Positions 35,986-44,534 are shown, numbered from the stretch's first letter. The stretch is 64,000 nucleotides of DNA from Candidatus Pelagibacter sp. IMCC9063 (GCF_000195085.1 NC_015380.1:730001-794000), one strand, 5' to 3'. A program made the numbers and translations. The notes: generated by a model from the sequence alone, not told the origin.

Positions 35986-37662
35986 ATGCAAAATTTTCAA
36001 GAATTGAATTTAAATAAGAATCTTAATGCTTCTTTAGTTAAAATGAAGTTTGATACTCCTACACCAATTCAAATAAAATCGATTCCAATTATTTTAGAGC
36101 AAAAAGATATTTTAGCATCTGCACAAACAGGCACTGGAAAAACAGCAGCATTTTGTATTCCCATGATTGAGATGATTGCTACCAAAAAAATTAATAGAGC
36201 AATTATTTTAGTTCCTACACGTGAGCTAGCAAAGCAAGTTAACGATGTTATCGAAAAATTATTATTTCAACAGAGTGTTATTAAAAGTGTTTGTTTGGTA
36301 GGCGGAGAGCCCATGAACAAACAATTAAGAAGATTAAAAACTAAGCCACAAATAGTAGTGGGAACTCCAGGTAGAGTGAATGACCACTTAAAAAGGAAAT
36401 CTTTACTATTAAACAAAGTGGATCTTTTAATTTTAGATGAAATGGATCGAATGTTAGACATGGGTTTTAGTATCCAAATTGATGAAATTATTAAATTTCT
36501 GCCAAAACAAAAACAAACTTTAATGTTTTCGGCAACGATCGCACCTTCTATAGAAAGACTATCTAAAAAATATTTAAATAATGCAGAGAGAGTAAGCGTT
36601 GCTGCAGCCAATGCTACATTGATTACTATTAAGCAAGAAGTCATTAACTTAAGACAAGAAGATAAATACAATACTTTAGTTGAGCAAGTAAAAACAAAAC
36701 ACGGATCCACGCTAGTATTTGTGAAGACAAAACATAATGCAAAAAAATTAGCCAAAAATTTAGAAAAAGAAGGATTTGAATCAGACTCTTTGCATGGAAA
36801 TTTAAGACAAAATAAAAGAAACCAAGTTATTGCTAAATTTAGAGCAAATAAAATTCATGTCTTAGTTGCAACAGACATTGCTGCGAGAGGATTGGATATT
36901 CCTCATATTGAGCATGTAGTAAATTTTGATTTACCTCAACAAGCAGAAGATTTTATTCATCGCATGGGAAGAACCGGAAGAGCAGGAGCGAGCGGCACTG
37001 CCTGGAGTTTTGTAACACCAAGTGACAAGAGAAAATGGCACGAAATTGAAAAAATTTTAAATCCTGGATTAAAAAGTTCATCCGATTCAAAACGATCAGG
37101 TGGACGTAGAGATGATTATAGCAAGAAGAGACCTTTTAAAAGAGGCGGACCTAGAGATGGGTTTCGTTCTGATAAAGGTGGAAAATCCAGTTTTCGCGAT
37201 AAGAAAAAAACTAGCTTTAGAAGAGATGATAAAAAAGAGAGTAGCTTTAAAAGAAGTGATAAAAAAGATTTCTCAAGCAGAAAACCAGCTGAGTTTAGAT
37301 CTGAAGGAAAAAAATCAAAACCAAAAAACGCAGGGTATGGAAGAAAAACACCTTCTAGCGATAGACCTAAAAGAGGAAATGGCTTTGGCAATAGAGAAGA
37401 TAGAGCACCTTCTTTTAAGCCTAGATCTAGTAGTAAAGAAAGTTTTGCAGAAAAAGGTAAGTCAGACTTTTCTGAGAAACGAAAAAAAGGCAGTGGTTTT
37501 CACGATAGAAAGAAAGCTGGTTTTAAAAAATCTGAAGGTAAATTTCCAGGAGAAAAAAAAGGGTCTTTTGATAGAAAATCAAAAGGTGGAAAATCCTCTG
37601 TTTCTCGCAAAAAGAGTGGATTTAAACCTGGTGGCAAAAAAACTTTTAAAAAAAAATTTTAG
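35986..37662 (+). CDS. DEAD-box ATP-dependent RNA helicase with long basic tail
   Basis: A 558-residue helicase. Residues 1-350 contain the Q motif (FDTPTPIQIKSIP), Walker A SAQTGTGKTAAF, DEMD in place of DEAD, SAT, and HRMGRTGRAG. From about residue 365 to the end the protein is disordered and rich in Lys, Arg, Ser, Gly and Phe with repeated SSFKR/SFRDKK units, an RNA-binding tail like those of cold-shock RhlE/DeaD helicases. It probably unwinds structured RNA in ribosome assembly or decay. Long overlapping frames over the tail are low-complexity artefacts. Confidence 0.93.
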   Translation: MQNFQELNLNKNLNASLVKMKFDTPTPIQIKSIPIILEQKDILASAQTGTGKTAAFCIPMIEMIATKKINRAIILVPTRELAKQVNDVIEKLLFQQSVIKSVCLVGGEPMNKQLRRLKTKPQIVVGTPGRVNDHLKRKSLLLNKVDLLILDEMDRMLDMGFSIQIDEIIKFLPKQKQTLMFSATIAPSIERLSKKYLNNAERVSVAAANATLITIKQEVINLRQEDKYNTLVEQVKTKHGSTLVFVKTKHNAKKLAKNLEKEGFESDSLHGNLRQNKRNQVIAKFRANKIHVLVATDIAARGLDIPHIEHVVNFDLPQQAEDFIHRMGRTGRAGASGTAWSFVTPSDKRKWHEIEKILNPGLKSSSDSKRSGGRRDDYSKKRPFKRGGPRDGFRSDKGGKSSFRDKKKTSFRRDDKKESSFKRSDKKDFSSRKPAEFRSEGKKSKPKNAGYGRKTPSSDRPKRGNGFGNREDRAPSFKPRSSSKESFAEKGKSDFSEKRKKGSGFHDRKKAGFKKSEGKFPGEKKGSFDRKSKGGKSSVSRKKSGFKPGGKKTFKKKF

Positions 37663-37747
37663 TCTCACTTTAAATTCTTTATAATAAACAAAAGTCACGA
37701 ATTATATTTTTCACTAAGTATTTGAAGTGATTAAGAAGCGGTCAAAT

Positions 37748-37781
37748 GACGTTTAAGCGTCCATAATAATTTGAATTATTA
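37748..37781. promoter_or_regulatory. Two adjacent palindromes upstream of the EgtD operon
   Basis: GACGTTTAAGCGTC (37748-37761, 7-bp arms, one mismatch) is followed 2 bases later by TAATAATT-TG-AATTATTA (37764-37781, perfect 8-bp arms). They lie about 90-120 bases before the first gene of the operon and look like operator sites; no regulator is encoded beside them. Confidence 0.45.
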
Positions 37782-37866
37782 CTCACTTTTTTTGAAAACC
37801 CGTAAATGAATAACCCATGTCAAAATGCTCTTTTACTAATAAAAAAAAACTATAATGTTGTTCTAA

Positions 37867-38865
37867 ATGACAAGCTCTAATGACAATCTAAATTCTAAAA
37901 TATCTGATGTTACCGATATCAGCAAACCATGGGATAAGAACAATCAGGCCTGGTGGGACTGGTATGTTAGTCTTGCAGATAACGATGTTAAAGAAGATGA
38001 AATCATTAATGCCGATCCCTTACCAGATATTGCAATACCCAGTGATGATGAAGTTGTCTCAGAATTAGCTGAGCCCTACCATTTAGCTGATGACCAAATT
38101 AATTTTTTTAAAAAAAATGGTTTCATAAAACTTAAGAAGGTTTTCTCACCCGGGGCCGTGCTAAAACTTCGAGCTGAGTTAATTAATTTATTAAAAGAAG
38201 AGTTTAAGGTTGATCCAGATAAAGAAGCGCATGACCGTTTCCTTAGTCTTGAAATGATTTGGCCTGACAACCCAATCCTTCGTGCTTACGTACTATCACC
38301 GCGTCTAGGGCAAATTTCAGCAGATCTCCTTGAAGTACCAGCTGTTAGACTTTATCATGACAATGTACTAGCTAAACAAGCTGGTTGTGGTCGTACCCCA
38401 TGGCACTTTGACGATCATCATTTTCCGCTAGATACTAATGACGTAGTTACCGCTTGGGCGCCAGCACAGCCAATTCCTCTTGAGATGGGACCACTCTCTT
38501 TTGCCTATCCACTTGATGTCCACGAATTAGTTAACGCTGTTACGTTTGAAAAGACTGGTACTGGATATGACCGTGGGGTCTCAGATATATTTTCAAAAAA
38601 TAATGTAAGTGTGAATGAAACCCCATTTGAACTGGGCGAAGTTAGCTTTCACCATAATTTAAATTTTCATACCGCTTCACGCAACCGTACTAATCGTAGC
38701 CGAGTGGCTCTAGCCAATACCTATTACCGAGATGGAGCGAGAGTAGTTAATGCACCTACGATGGTCTCTGGTGACTGGCAGAAATTTATGCCCAATGTCA
38801 AACCTGGAGACGTAGCCGCTAGTCCACTAAATCCAATTTGTTGGCCAGTTAAAGACAAATCATGA
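37867..38865 (+). CDS. Phytanoyl-CoA dioxygenase (PhyH) family protein
   Basis: A 332-residue 2OG-Fe(II) oxygenase. TPWHFDDHHFPLD holds the HxD pair, and SFHHNLNFHTASRNRTNRSR holds the distal His and 2-oxoglutarate Arg. The first 65 residues are an acidic, Trp-rich extension. PhyH proteins hydroxylate lipids, betaines (ectoine, carnitine-like) and natural products. It starts a three-gene operon joined by ATGA overlaps. Arg codons are mostly CGT/CGA (about 11, against 2 AGA), unlike the AGA-dominated neighbours, which suggests recent acquisition. Confidence 0.85.
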   Translation: MTSSNDNLNSKISDVTDISKPWDKNNQAWWDWYVSLADNDVKEDEIINADPLPDIAIPSDDEVVSELAEPYHLADDQINFFKKNGFIKLKKVFSPGAVLKLRAELINLLKEEFKVDPDKEAHDRFLSLEMIWPDNPILRAYVLSPRLGQISADLLEVPAVRLYHDNVLAKQAGCGRTPWHFDDHHFPLDTNDVVTAWAPAQPIPLEMGPLSFAYPLDVHELVNAVTFEKTGTGYDRGVSDIFSKNNVSVNETPFELGEVSFHHNLNFHTASRNRTNRSRVALANTYYRDGARVVNAPTMVSGDWQKFMPNVKPGDVAASPLNPICWPVKDKS

Positions 38866-39782
38866 AAGCTATAAATAGTCAGAAGGGACTAAATTCAATC
38901 TGGACTGATAGTCTTTCTCGTAATTTATGTCCTGATGGCAATGCTTTAGTTGATCATTTAAGAACTGTCCACCAAGAACATACTGGATTTACAGAAGCAT
39001 GTGCAAGTTCTTGTCGTGATGAAACTGGACGTAATAGTTATGAATGGCTAGCTGAACTTGTGCCTGATAATGAGGGTTTACGTGTATTAGATCTTGCCTG
39101 TGGGTCAGGGCCATTATTAAAAATCTTATTTGATCGCAATAAAAATTTAAATTTAAAAGGTATAGACATGTGTCCTGAAGAATTGGTATTAGCTAAGACT
39201 CGTCTTATAAACAGCGGAGTTAATCTCATTGAATCAAAAGCACAAAATTTGACAGCAATCAATAATAACTCTATCGACATAGTGTTATGTCATTGGGCTT
39301 TAACATTAATGGACCCGATAGGTCCTGTGTTAGATGAAGTCAGACGAGTTTTAACTCCTGAGGGTCGGTTTGCAGCATTAGTTGATGGGCCAATGAATAC
39401 AGCACCTGGCTACTCAGAGGTACACGATTTAATTTATAGCTATGTTCAAGAAGAAATACCTAGTTATGGAGAGATTGATTTAGGTGATCCAAGAATACGA
39501 GGATCTGAAAGCCTAAGCAATCTTGTACACAAGACTTTTCCAGAAGCATATGTAACTATCGAAACAAATGTTGTCTCTATGGAGGGACCAGTTACGCAAG
39601 TAGCTGAAATTGCAGCAGGATTTTTCTATGCTGCATTTGTCTTAAAGTCAGAAAAAAGAAAATTAATGATTACAAGTCTATCTAACTTACTTGCAATATC
39701 CAAAGAAAGCACTGATGGTGAAAGACAAGGACGATTTTCAATGCCAATTAGTCGTCTTTTAGTTATGCCTGATATAAAATGA
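38862..39782 (+). CDS. Class I SAM-dependent methyltransferase
   Basis: A 306-residue methyltransferase with SAM motif I LRVLDLACGSGPLLKIL near residue 73, GIDMCPEELVLAK as motif II, and DIVLCHWALTLMDP as motif IV. The C-terminal third is helical and lacks a known signature. It overlaps PhyH and EgtD by 4 bases each (ATGA), so all three are made together. Codon use is mixed (many CGN Arg codons). The substrate is unknown; O-, N- or S-methylation of a hercynine-type product is a hypothesis. Confidence 0.85.
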   Translation: MKAINSQKGLNSIWTDSLSRNLCPDGNALVDHLRTVHQEHTGFTEACASSCRDETGRNSYEWLAELVPDNEGLRVLDLACGSGPLLKILFDRNKNLNLKGIDMCPEELVLAKTRLINSGVNLIESKAQNLTAINNNSIDIVLCHWALTLMDPIGPVLDEVRRVLTPEGRFAALVDGPMNTAPGYSEVHDLIYSYVQEEIPSYGEIDLGDPRIRGSESLSNLVHKTFPEAYVTIETNVVSMEGPVTQVAEIAAGFFYAAFVLKSEKRKLMITSLSNLLAISKESTDGERQGRFSMPISRLLVMPDIK

Positions 39783-40702
39783 AATCTTTTTTAAAAGAAG
39801 CAAGTCTCGGTTTAAGTAAGAAAAACAAGAAGTTAAGTTCTAAATGGTTTTATGACTTTCATGGATCAAAACTTTTTGAACAAATTACTAAGTTAGAAGA
39901 ATATTACCCAACACGAACAGAAAGAAAAATTTTAAAAGATAATAAAATTGAAATTGCCAATAGGATAGGTAAGAGCGCAGTTTTAATTGAACCTGGAGCT
40001 GGAGACATCAAAAAAATAGCTATTTTTCTTAGCAACTTAGATAAGCCAAAAAAATTCATACCCTTAGATATTTCTGAAGATTATATGACCAAAATATCTC
40101 AAAGTTTTAAAAGGAAATTTCCAAAAGTAGCTATTACTCCAAAAGGGTATGACTTTTCGGGAAATAACAAACTACCTTTTAAGATTAATTCATCGGAAAA
40201 TATAATCATTTTTTTCCCGGGATCAACCATTGGTAATTTTGAAAAAAAAGATGCTGTTAAATTTTTAAAAATGCTTAAATCAAAATTTAAAGCAAAAAAA
40301 ATTATCATTGGTGTTGACTTGGTTAAAGATATTCCTACTCTAATTTCCGCTTACGATGATAAAAAAGGCGTAACTGCAAAATTTAACAAAAATATATTAC
40401 AAAGAATAAACACTGAATTGGGTGGAGATGTAAACTTAAATTCCTATAAACATTTAGCGATATACAATAAATCAAAAAAAAGAATTGAGATGAGATTAAA
40501 ATCCAAAAATAATAACACTATTAGAATCAATGGTTCAAAATATTTAATTAAAAAAAATGAAGAGATTCACACCGAGAATTCTCATAAATACACGATTAAA
40601 TCCTTCAAAAACTTAGCTAACGAAGCTGGATGGAAAATTGAGAAAACTTGGGTTGATAACAAAAAACTTTTTAGTGTTCACTGTTTAAATCTAGCTCTAT
40701 AG
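39779..40702 (+). CDS. egtD: EgtD-type L-histidine N-alpha-methyltransferase
   Basis: A 307-residue member of the EgtD family. SSKWFYDFHGSKLFEQIT and EEYYPTRTE at the N-terminus, EPGAGDIKKI, FFPGSTIGNF (Asn153) and AYDDKKGVTAKFNKNIL are all diagnostic. Residues that bind histidine in mycobacterial EgtD are kept: Met238 in IEMRL, and Glu266 and Ser268 in TENSHKY. The product should be hercynine (histidine betaine). The ergothioneine partners EgtB and EgtE are absent here; instead a PhyH oxygenase and another methyltransferase precede it. Confidence 0.9.
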   Translation: MKSFLKEASLGLSKKNKKLSSKWFYDFHGSKLFEQITKLEEYYPTRTERKILKDNKIEIANRIGKSAVLIEPGAGDIKKIAIFLSNLDKPKKFIPLDISEDYMTKISQSFKRKFPKVAITPKGYDFSGNNKLPFKINSSENIIIFFPGSTIGNFEKKDAVKFLKMLKSKFKAKKIIIGVDLVKDIPTLISAYDDKKGVTAKFNKNILQRINTELGGDVNLNSYKHLAIYNKSKKRIEMRLKSKNNNTIRINGSKYLIKKNEEIHTENSHKYTIKSFKNLANEAGWKIEKTWVDNKKLFSVHCLNLAL

Positions 40703-40811
40703 GCACCTCTATCAACGCGTATCCAATCTGGGCACAGTTGTTGACACAGATTCAGAGAAGATTATTATTCACTTAGATAGAATATTTGATATATAGGTTC
40801 ACGTTTCAAGT

Positions 40812-40888
40812 GGCGGGGTAGCTCAGGTGGTTAGAGCGCAGCACTCATAACGCTGAGGTCGGCAGTTCAAGTCTGCCTCCCGCTACCA
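40812..40888 (+). tRNA. tRNA-Met (CAT)
   Basis: A 77-base cloverleaf with encoded CCA. The acceptor stem GGCGGGG pairs with the 3' TCCCGCT (two G-U), the D arm is GCTC...GAGC, the anticodon loop is CTCATAA (anticodon CAT) and the T arm is GGCAG-TTCAAGT-CTGCC. The layout suits elongator tRNA-Met; a lysidine-modified tRNA-Ile with the same anticodon is less likely but not excluded. Confidence 0.93.
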
Positions 40889-41153
40889 AAACTTCTTTCA
40901 TACTTAGCTAATTTTTAATTGTATTTAATCTTTATCAAACCTTTATTGTGACACTGGCGCGACATGATTTATTCAACCGTAAGTAGGAGTTGCTAGTATA
41001 AAATTCATATTTAACCACTCTTTCTAGCTATTCAAATATTACATATTTTAGGGTAATATTTTTTAAACATTTAAGTAAAAATATTTTTTTAATTTTATCT
41101 TCTACTAAAAAAACTCACAGAAGAAGGTAAGTAACGTTGAATAAAAATTTTCT
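40889..41153. other. Intergenic stretch after the tRNA gene
   Basis: About 265 AT-rich bases. I see no open frame, tRNA fragment, direct repeat of the tRNA 3' end or strong hairpin. It presumably carries the promoter of the glutaredoxin-DinB gene. Confidence 0.5.
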
Positions 41154-41993
41154 ATGAAAGAAGAAGTTGTAAAAGTATATTGGCAACCAGGTTGCTCCAG
41201 CTGCCTCAAGACTAAAGAATTTCTTATGGACAATGGAGTTCCATTTAAATCTGTAAATGTACTAGAGGACAAAACAGGCTTCAAAGACTTAGAAAGATTT
41301 GGGGTTAAAATGGTTCCTATTGTCGCCAAAGGAGATGCTTGGGCAAACGGAGCTGTATTCAGGGATGTCGCCAAAGTTGCAGGCTTTGATTATAAAGCAC
41401 ATAAAATGCTTGAGCCAAAAATCATGGTGGATAAGATAATCAAAATTAATGAAGCCGCCTTTAGATATTTGGAACAAATACCTAATGAAAAACTTGACAC
41501 TTTGCTTCCTGGTCGTCCAAGATCTTATAGGCAATTAGTTTATCATATTTTTAATATCCAAGATGTGTTTTTAAGAAGAGTAGAAGATAATGCACTTTAT
41601 ACTTATGAATCTTTGTTATCAATTTTACCTAAGGAAATGAAAACCAAAAAAGATTTAGCCGATTATGGAAGCAAAGTTAGAAAAAATTTTTTAGAATGGT
41701 GGCACAGAGATGGAGTAACAACTGACTTTAAGCAGCCAGGAAAAGTTTATTATGGAGAGGTAATTTTACATGAAGTTTTGGAAAGAACAGCCTGGCATAG
41801 TGGGCAGCATACTAGGCAAGTACTTTTAATGCTAAAAGAGAAATTAAATTTAGTACCAAACGAGCCAATTGAGGATGTAGTATTTCAAGGCCTACCTATG
41901 CCAAAAAATATATGGGATAACGAAAGGTCTTTTTCAGAAGGCTCTTATTCAGGCCAGGCTTTATCTAGCGTTGAAGATTTTAAAAATTTATAA
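41154..41993 (+). CDS. Glutaredoxin-DinB fusion protein
   Basis: A 279-residue two-domain protein. Residues 1-80 are a glutaredoxin with a CSSC active site (Cys14, Cys17), GVPFKSVNVLED and cis-Pro in KMVPIV. Residues about 90-240 form a DinB/YfiT-like four-helix domain, with His in RQLVYHIFNIQD and the HxxxH-type pair in ERTAWHSGQHTRQV as likely metal ligands. DinB-fold proteins include thiol-dependent transferases that use bacillithiol, mycothiol or glutathione. The fusion suggests a glutathione- or thiol-linked transferase or reductase. The substrate is unknown. Confidence 0.82.
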   Translation: MKEEVVKVYWQPGCSSCLKTKEFLMDNGVPFKSVNVLEDKTGFKDLERFGVKMVPIVAKGDAWANGAVFRDVAKVAGFDYKAHKMLEPKIMVDKIIKINEAAFRYLEQIPNEKLDTLLPGRPRSYRQLVYHIFNIQDVFLRRVEDNALYTYESLLSILPKEMKTKKDLADYGSKVRKNFLEWWHRDGVTTDFKQPGKVYYGEVILHEVLERTAWHSGQHTRQVLLMLKEKLNLVPNEPIEDVVFQGLPMPKNIWDNERSFSEGSYSGQALSSVEDFKNL

Positions 41994-42044
41994 AAGTCTA
42001 AATGAACTTAAAAAAGCATTGGATTAATAGTAAAAAGTTTATAA

Positions 42045-42070
42045 TAAAAGTGAACTTTATGGCACTTTTA
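42045..42070 (+). other. Hairpin directly before the lyase start
   Basis: TAAAAGTG and CACTTTTA form a perfect 8-bp stem around a 10-base loop, ending 2 bases before the ATG at 42073. It could hide the translation start or be a weak end signal of the previous gene. Confidence 0.4.
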
Positions 42071-42072
42071 AA

Positions 42073-43440
42073 ATGAAAAAAATCCCAATTGAAAAAATTA
42101 AAGAAATTTTTTCCAAAAAAAATATACTTTCTAGTTATCTGCTTGTCGAAAAAGAAATGGCTCTTGCACAGAGTGAATTAAAAATAATTCCAAAAAAATC
42201 AGCTATAGAAATTAGCAAAAAATGTAACATCAAATATTTTAATTTAAAATTTTTTGAAAAAGATTTAAAGAAAACTAAGGCCCCAATAGTTTCTTTAGTA
42301 AATTTTATAGTGAAATTGTGCTCAGAAGAATCTAAGAAATATGTTCATTATGGAGCAACAACACAGAATATTACGCAAGCTGGATCAGCTCTTCTGATGA
42401 GAAAATCTCATATTCAAGCAATGTATAGAATGTCAGATTGTTTAAAGACTTTATCTAAGTTATCTTTCAAGTTTTCTAATCAACCAATGATCGCAAGAAC
42501 TAATGGACAGCATGGCATGCCTATGACCTTCGGTTTTAAAATATCTGAATGGACGGAAGAAATTTTAAGATTTGAAGAAAGATTTGAAGAAATTGAAAAA
42601 AGATTATTTATACTTGTATTTGGTGGGGCAGTAGGAGCAATGCATTCGTTCAAAAATAAAGGAGAATCTCTTTATAAAAATCTAGCTGATCGGCTAAACT
42701 TACAAAGAGTTGAGGTTCCGTCTAGAGTAATTATAGACAACATAGCAGAATATACATTTTTATGCAGCCATCTGGCTGCTGCTTTATCAAATATTGGACG
42801 TGAATTAAATTTTTATATGCGAGATGAAATTCAGGAAATTTCTGAAAATTTACCCGAAGGTACAGTCGGTAGCTCTACCATGCCACAAAAAATTAACCCA
42901 AAATATGTTTATACCTTCGTGGCTTTAGCAGAAGATTTGGCTAGCTACACCTCAAGAGGTAATGCAATGATGTCTATTCAGAATGAGGGTGATTTAGCAA
43001 TGAATCAGTTTCAAAAACAAACAATTCAAGAAATTTTTCCAAAATTAAACATTTTATTAGAAGAATTTAATAACTTGCTAAATGTAATTAGAATAAATCG
43101 AAAAAAAATGAATGACAATTTAGAAATTACCAAAGGTTTAATTAATTCTGAAAATATTGTCATGTCTATCGCCCCTATCTTAGGTAAGCAAAAAGCTTAT
43201 AAAATTTTACACGAAATTGTAGATGAAGTTAGACTTAAAAATAAGAATTATCAAGAAGCTTTAAACTCCAACAAGGATATAAAAAAAATTCTATCTAGAA
43301 AAAAAATAATTGAATTAACGGACTCTAAAAAAAATATAGGTAATAGTAGAAAAGTCTCATTAAAAATGTCAAAAATAGCAGAACATAGGTCTTCTAAATT
43401 ATGTTCTAGATTAAATAAAATTAATCAAGTTACGAAGTAA
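42073..43440 (+). CDS. Fumarase/aspartase superfamily lyase (adenylosuccinate lyase-like)
   Basis: A 455-residue lyase. VHYGATTQNITQAGSALL near residue 96, ARTNGQHGMPMTFGFK near 141 and the signature GSSTMPQKINPK near 272 identify the superfamily; the Ser of GSST is the general base. The pattern is closest to the adenylosuccinate lyase / 3-carboxymuconate cycloisomerase group. It lies 83 bases before a TctCBA transporter on the same strand, so it may split an imported C-N or C-O bonded dicarboxylate (fumarate release) rather than act in purine synthesis. Confidence 0.82.
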   Translation: MKKIPIEKIKEIFSKKNILSSYLLVEKEMALAQSELKIIPKKSAIEISKKCNIKYFNLKFFEKDLKKTKAPIVSLVNFIVKLCSEESKKYVHYGATTQNITQAGSALLMRKSHIQAMYRMSDCLKTLSKLSFKFSNQPMIARTNGQHGMPMTFGFKISEWTEEILRFEERFEEIEKRLFILVFGGAVGAMHSFKNKGESLYKNLADRLNLQRVEVPSRVIIDNIAEYTFLCSHLAAALSNIGRELNFYMRDEIQEISENLPEGTVGSSTMPQKINPKYVYTFVALAEDLASYTSRGNAMMSIQNEGDLAMNQFQKQTIQEIFPKLNILLEEFNNLLNVIRINRKKMNDNLEITKGLINSENIVMSIAPILGKQKAYKILHEIVDEVRLKNKNYQEALNSNKDIKKILSRKKIIELTDSKKNIGNSRKVSLKMSKIAEHRSSKLCSRLNKINQVTK

Positions 43441-43523
43441 TATACATCTATTTTATATTTTTTTTTGTTTTAAAATCTACTCAAATCTATTATCATAATA
43501 TAAATAATAAAAAGGGGAGATAA

Positions 43524-44498
43524 ATGAAAAATTTAATTAAAATAGTATCGTTATTTACTTTATCATTTTTTATTCTTGGAAATCAGGCTTTTGCTGAATT
43601 TCCAGAAAAAGAGATTAAAGTAATTGTAAACTATGGAGCTGGTGGTGGAGTTGATCGTACTGCTAGATCATTACAGAAGTTTTTACCAAAAGCATTTGGT
43701 AAGACAGTCATTGTTGAAAATCACAAAGGAGCAGGTGGTAAAATTGGATTGAAAAAATTTATGGCAGAGCCTAGGGATGGCTATTCTATTTTGACAGCCT
43801 TTGCACCAGCTACAACTTATGTTAAATTCAAAGACTCCAAGGTTTTTAAAACCGATGATCTTGATATAATCAATATTCAATGGGTAGATCCTGCTATTAT
43901 TTATGCAAGAAAAGATACTGGCTGGAAAAATATTGATGATATGATTAAGGCTGTAAAAGCCAATCCGGGCAAATACTCATTTGGTTCAAGCGGAAAAGGT
44001 TCTGTAGGACCAGTGCTGTCTAGAGTTTTGTTTAAAGAACTAGGACTGGATGTTAAAATGGTACCTTACAAAGGTGGTGGAAAAACTAGGAAAGCATTTA
44101 TTGCTGGTGAAGTACATATGTCAGCTGCTGGATCTGGTGGAGCATTAAAAGCCAAAAAACATGCAGTAGTGCTTGGAGCATTTATGAAGGGCAGCGTTCC
44201 TGGATGGGATAAAGCTCAACCTATAAATAAGTTATTAAAAAAATATGGATATAAAGTAAAGGTTCCGTATGGAGGTGCTTACAGATTTCATGCATTGCAT
44301 AAGGACGTTAAAAAAAACTATCCGAAAAGATATAAAAAAATTATATCTGCCTATAAAAAAACTACCAAGTCAAACAAAGACTTCATAGCTTTTGCTGACA
44401 AAACAAAAGTTGGTAGAGACTGGTTAGGTCCTAGAAAGTCAAATAAATTGTACAGAAAAGTCGATAAAGAATTTACCGACATAATGAGTAAATATTAA
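43524..44498 (+). CDS. tctC: TTT transporter substrate-binding protein (TctC family), second set
   Basis: A 324-residue secreted binding protein with a signal peptide (LFTLSFFILGNQAFA). NYGAGGGVDRTARSLQKFLP near residue 38 and GAGGKIGLKKFMAEPRDGY give the TctC/Bug pattern. AAGGGGAG is a strong ribosome binding site. The mature protein is Lys-rich (basic), unlike many homologues. A stable hairpin lies between it and tctB, probably allowing more binding protein than permease. The ligand may be the substrate of the adjacent lyase. Confidence 0.88.
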   Translation: MKNLIKIVSLFTLSFFILGNQAFAEFPEKEIKVIVNYGAGGGVDRTARSLQKFLPKAFGKTVIVENHKGAGGKIGLKKFMAEPRDGYSILTAFAPATTYVKFKDSKVFKTDDLDIINIQWVDPAIIYARKDTGWKNIDDMIKAVKANPGKYSFGSSGKGSVGPVLSRVLFKELGLDVKMVPYKGGGKTRKAFIAGEVHMSAAGSGGALKAKKHAVVLGAFMKGSVPGWDKAQPINKLLKKYGYKVKVPYGGAYRFHALHKDVKKNYPKRYKKIISAYKKTTKSNKDFIAFADKTKVGRDWLGPRKSNKLYRKVDKEFTDIMSKY

Positions 44499-44512
44499 AT
44501 ACATTGTAATTT

Positions 44513-44534
44513 AAGGGGGTTGAAAAACCCCCTT
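44513..44534 (+). other. Intercistronic hairpin tctC-tctB
   Basis: AAGGGGGTT-GAAA-AACCCCCTT is a perfect 9-bp stem with a GAAA tetraloop. It is not followed by a U run, so it is more likely a 3'-end stabiliser or partial terminator for the tctC message than a full terminator. Confidence 0.75.

Noticed and set aside
37100-37684. Long second frame overlapping the DEAD-box helicase tail
   Set aside because: The tail is low-complexity Lys/Arg-rich DNA, which leaves alternative frames open; this one lacks its own ribosome binding site and domain.
37663-40888. EgtD operon as a genomic island integrated at the tRNA gene
   Set aside because: The operon lies on the 5' side of the tRNA, there is no integrase, and I saw no repeat of the tRNA 3' end at the other border.
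40812-40888. Initiator tRNA-fMet
   Set aside because: The first base pair is formed (G-U) and the anticodon stem lacks the three G-C pairs typical of initiator tRNA.
41154-41993. Glutaredoxin-DinB protein as an EgtB sulfoxide synthase
   Set aside because: EgtB needs a C-terminal formylglycine-generating-enzyme-like domain, which is absent.
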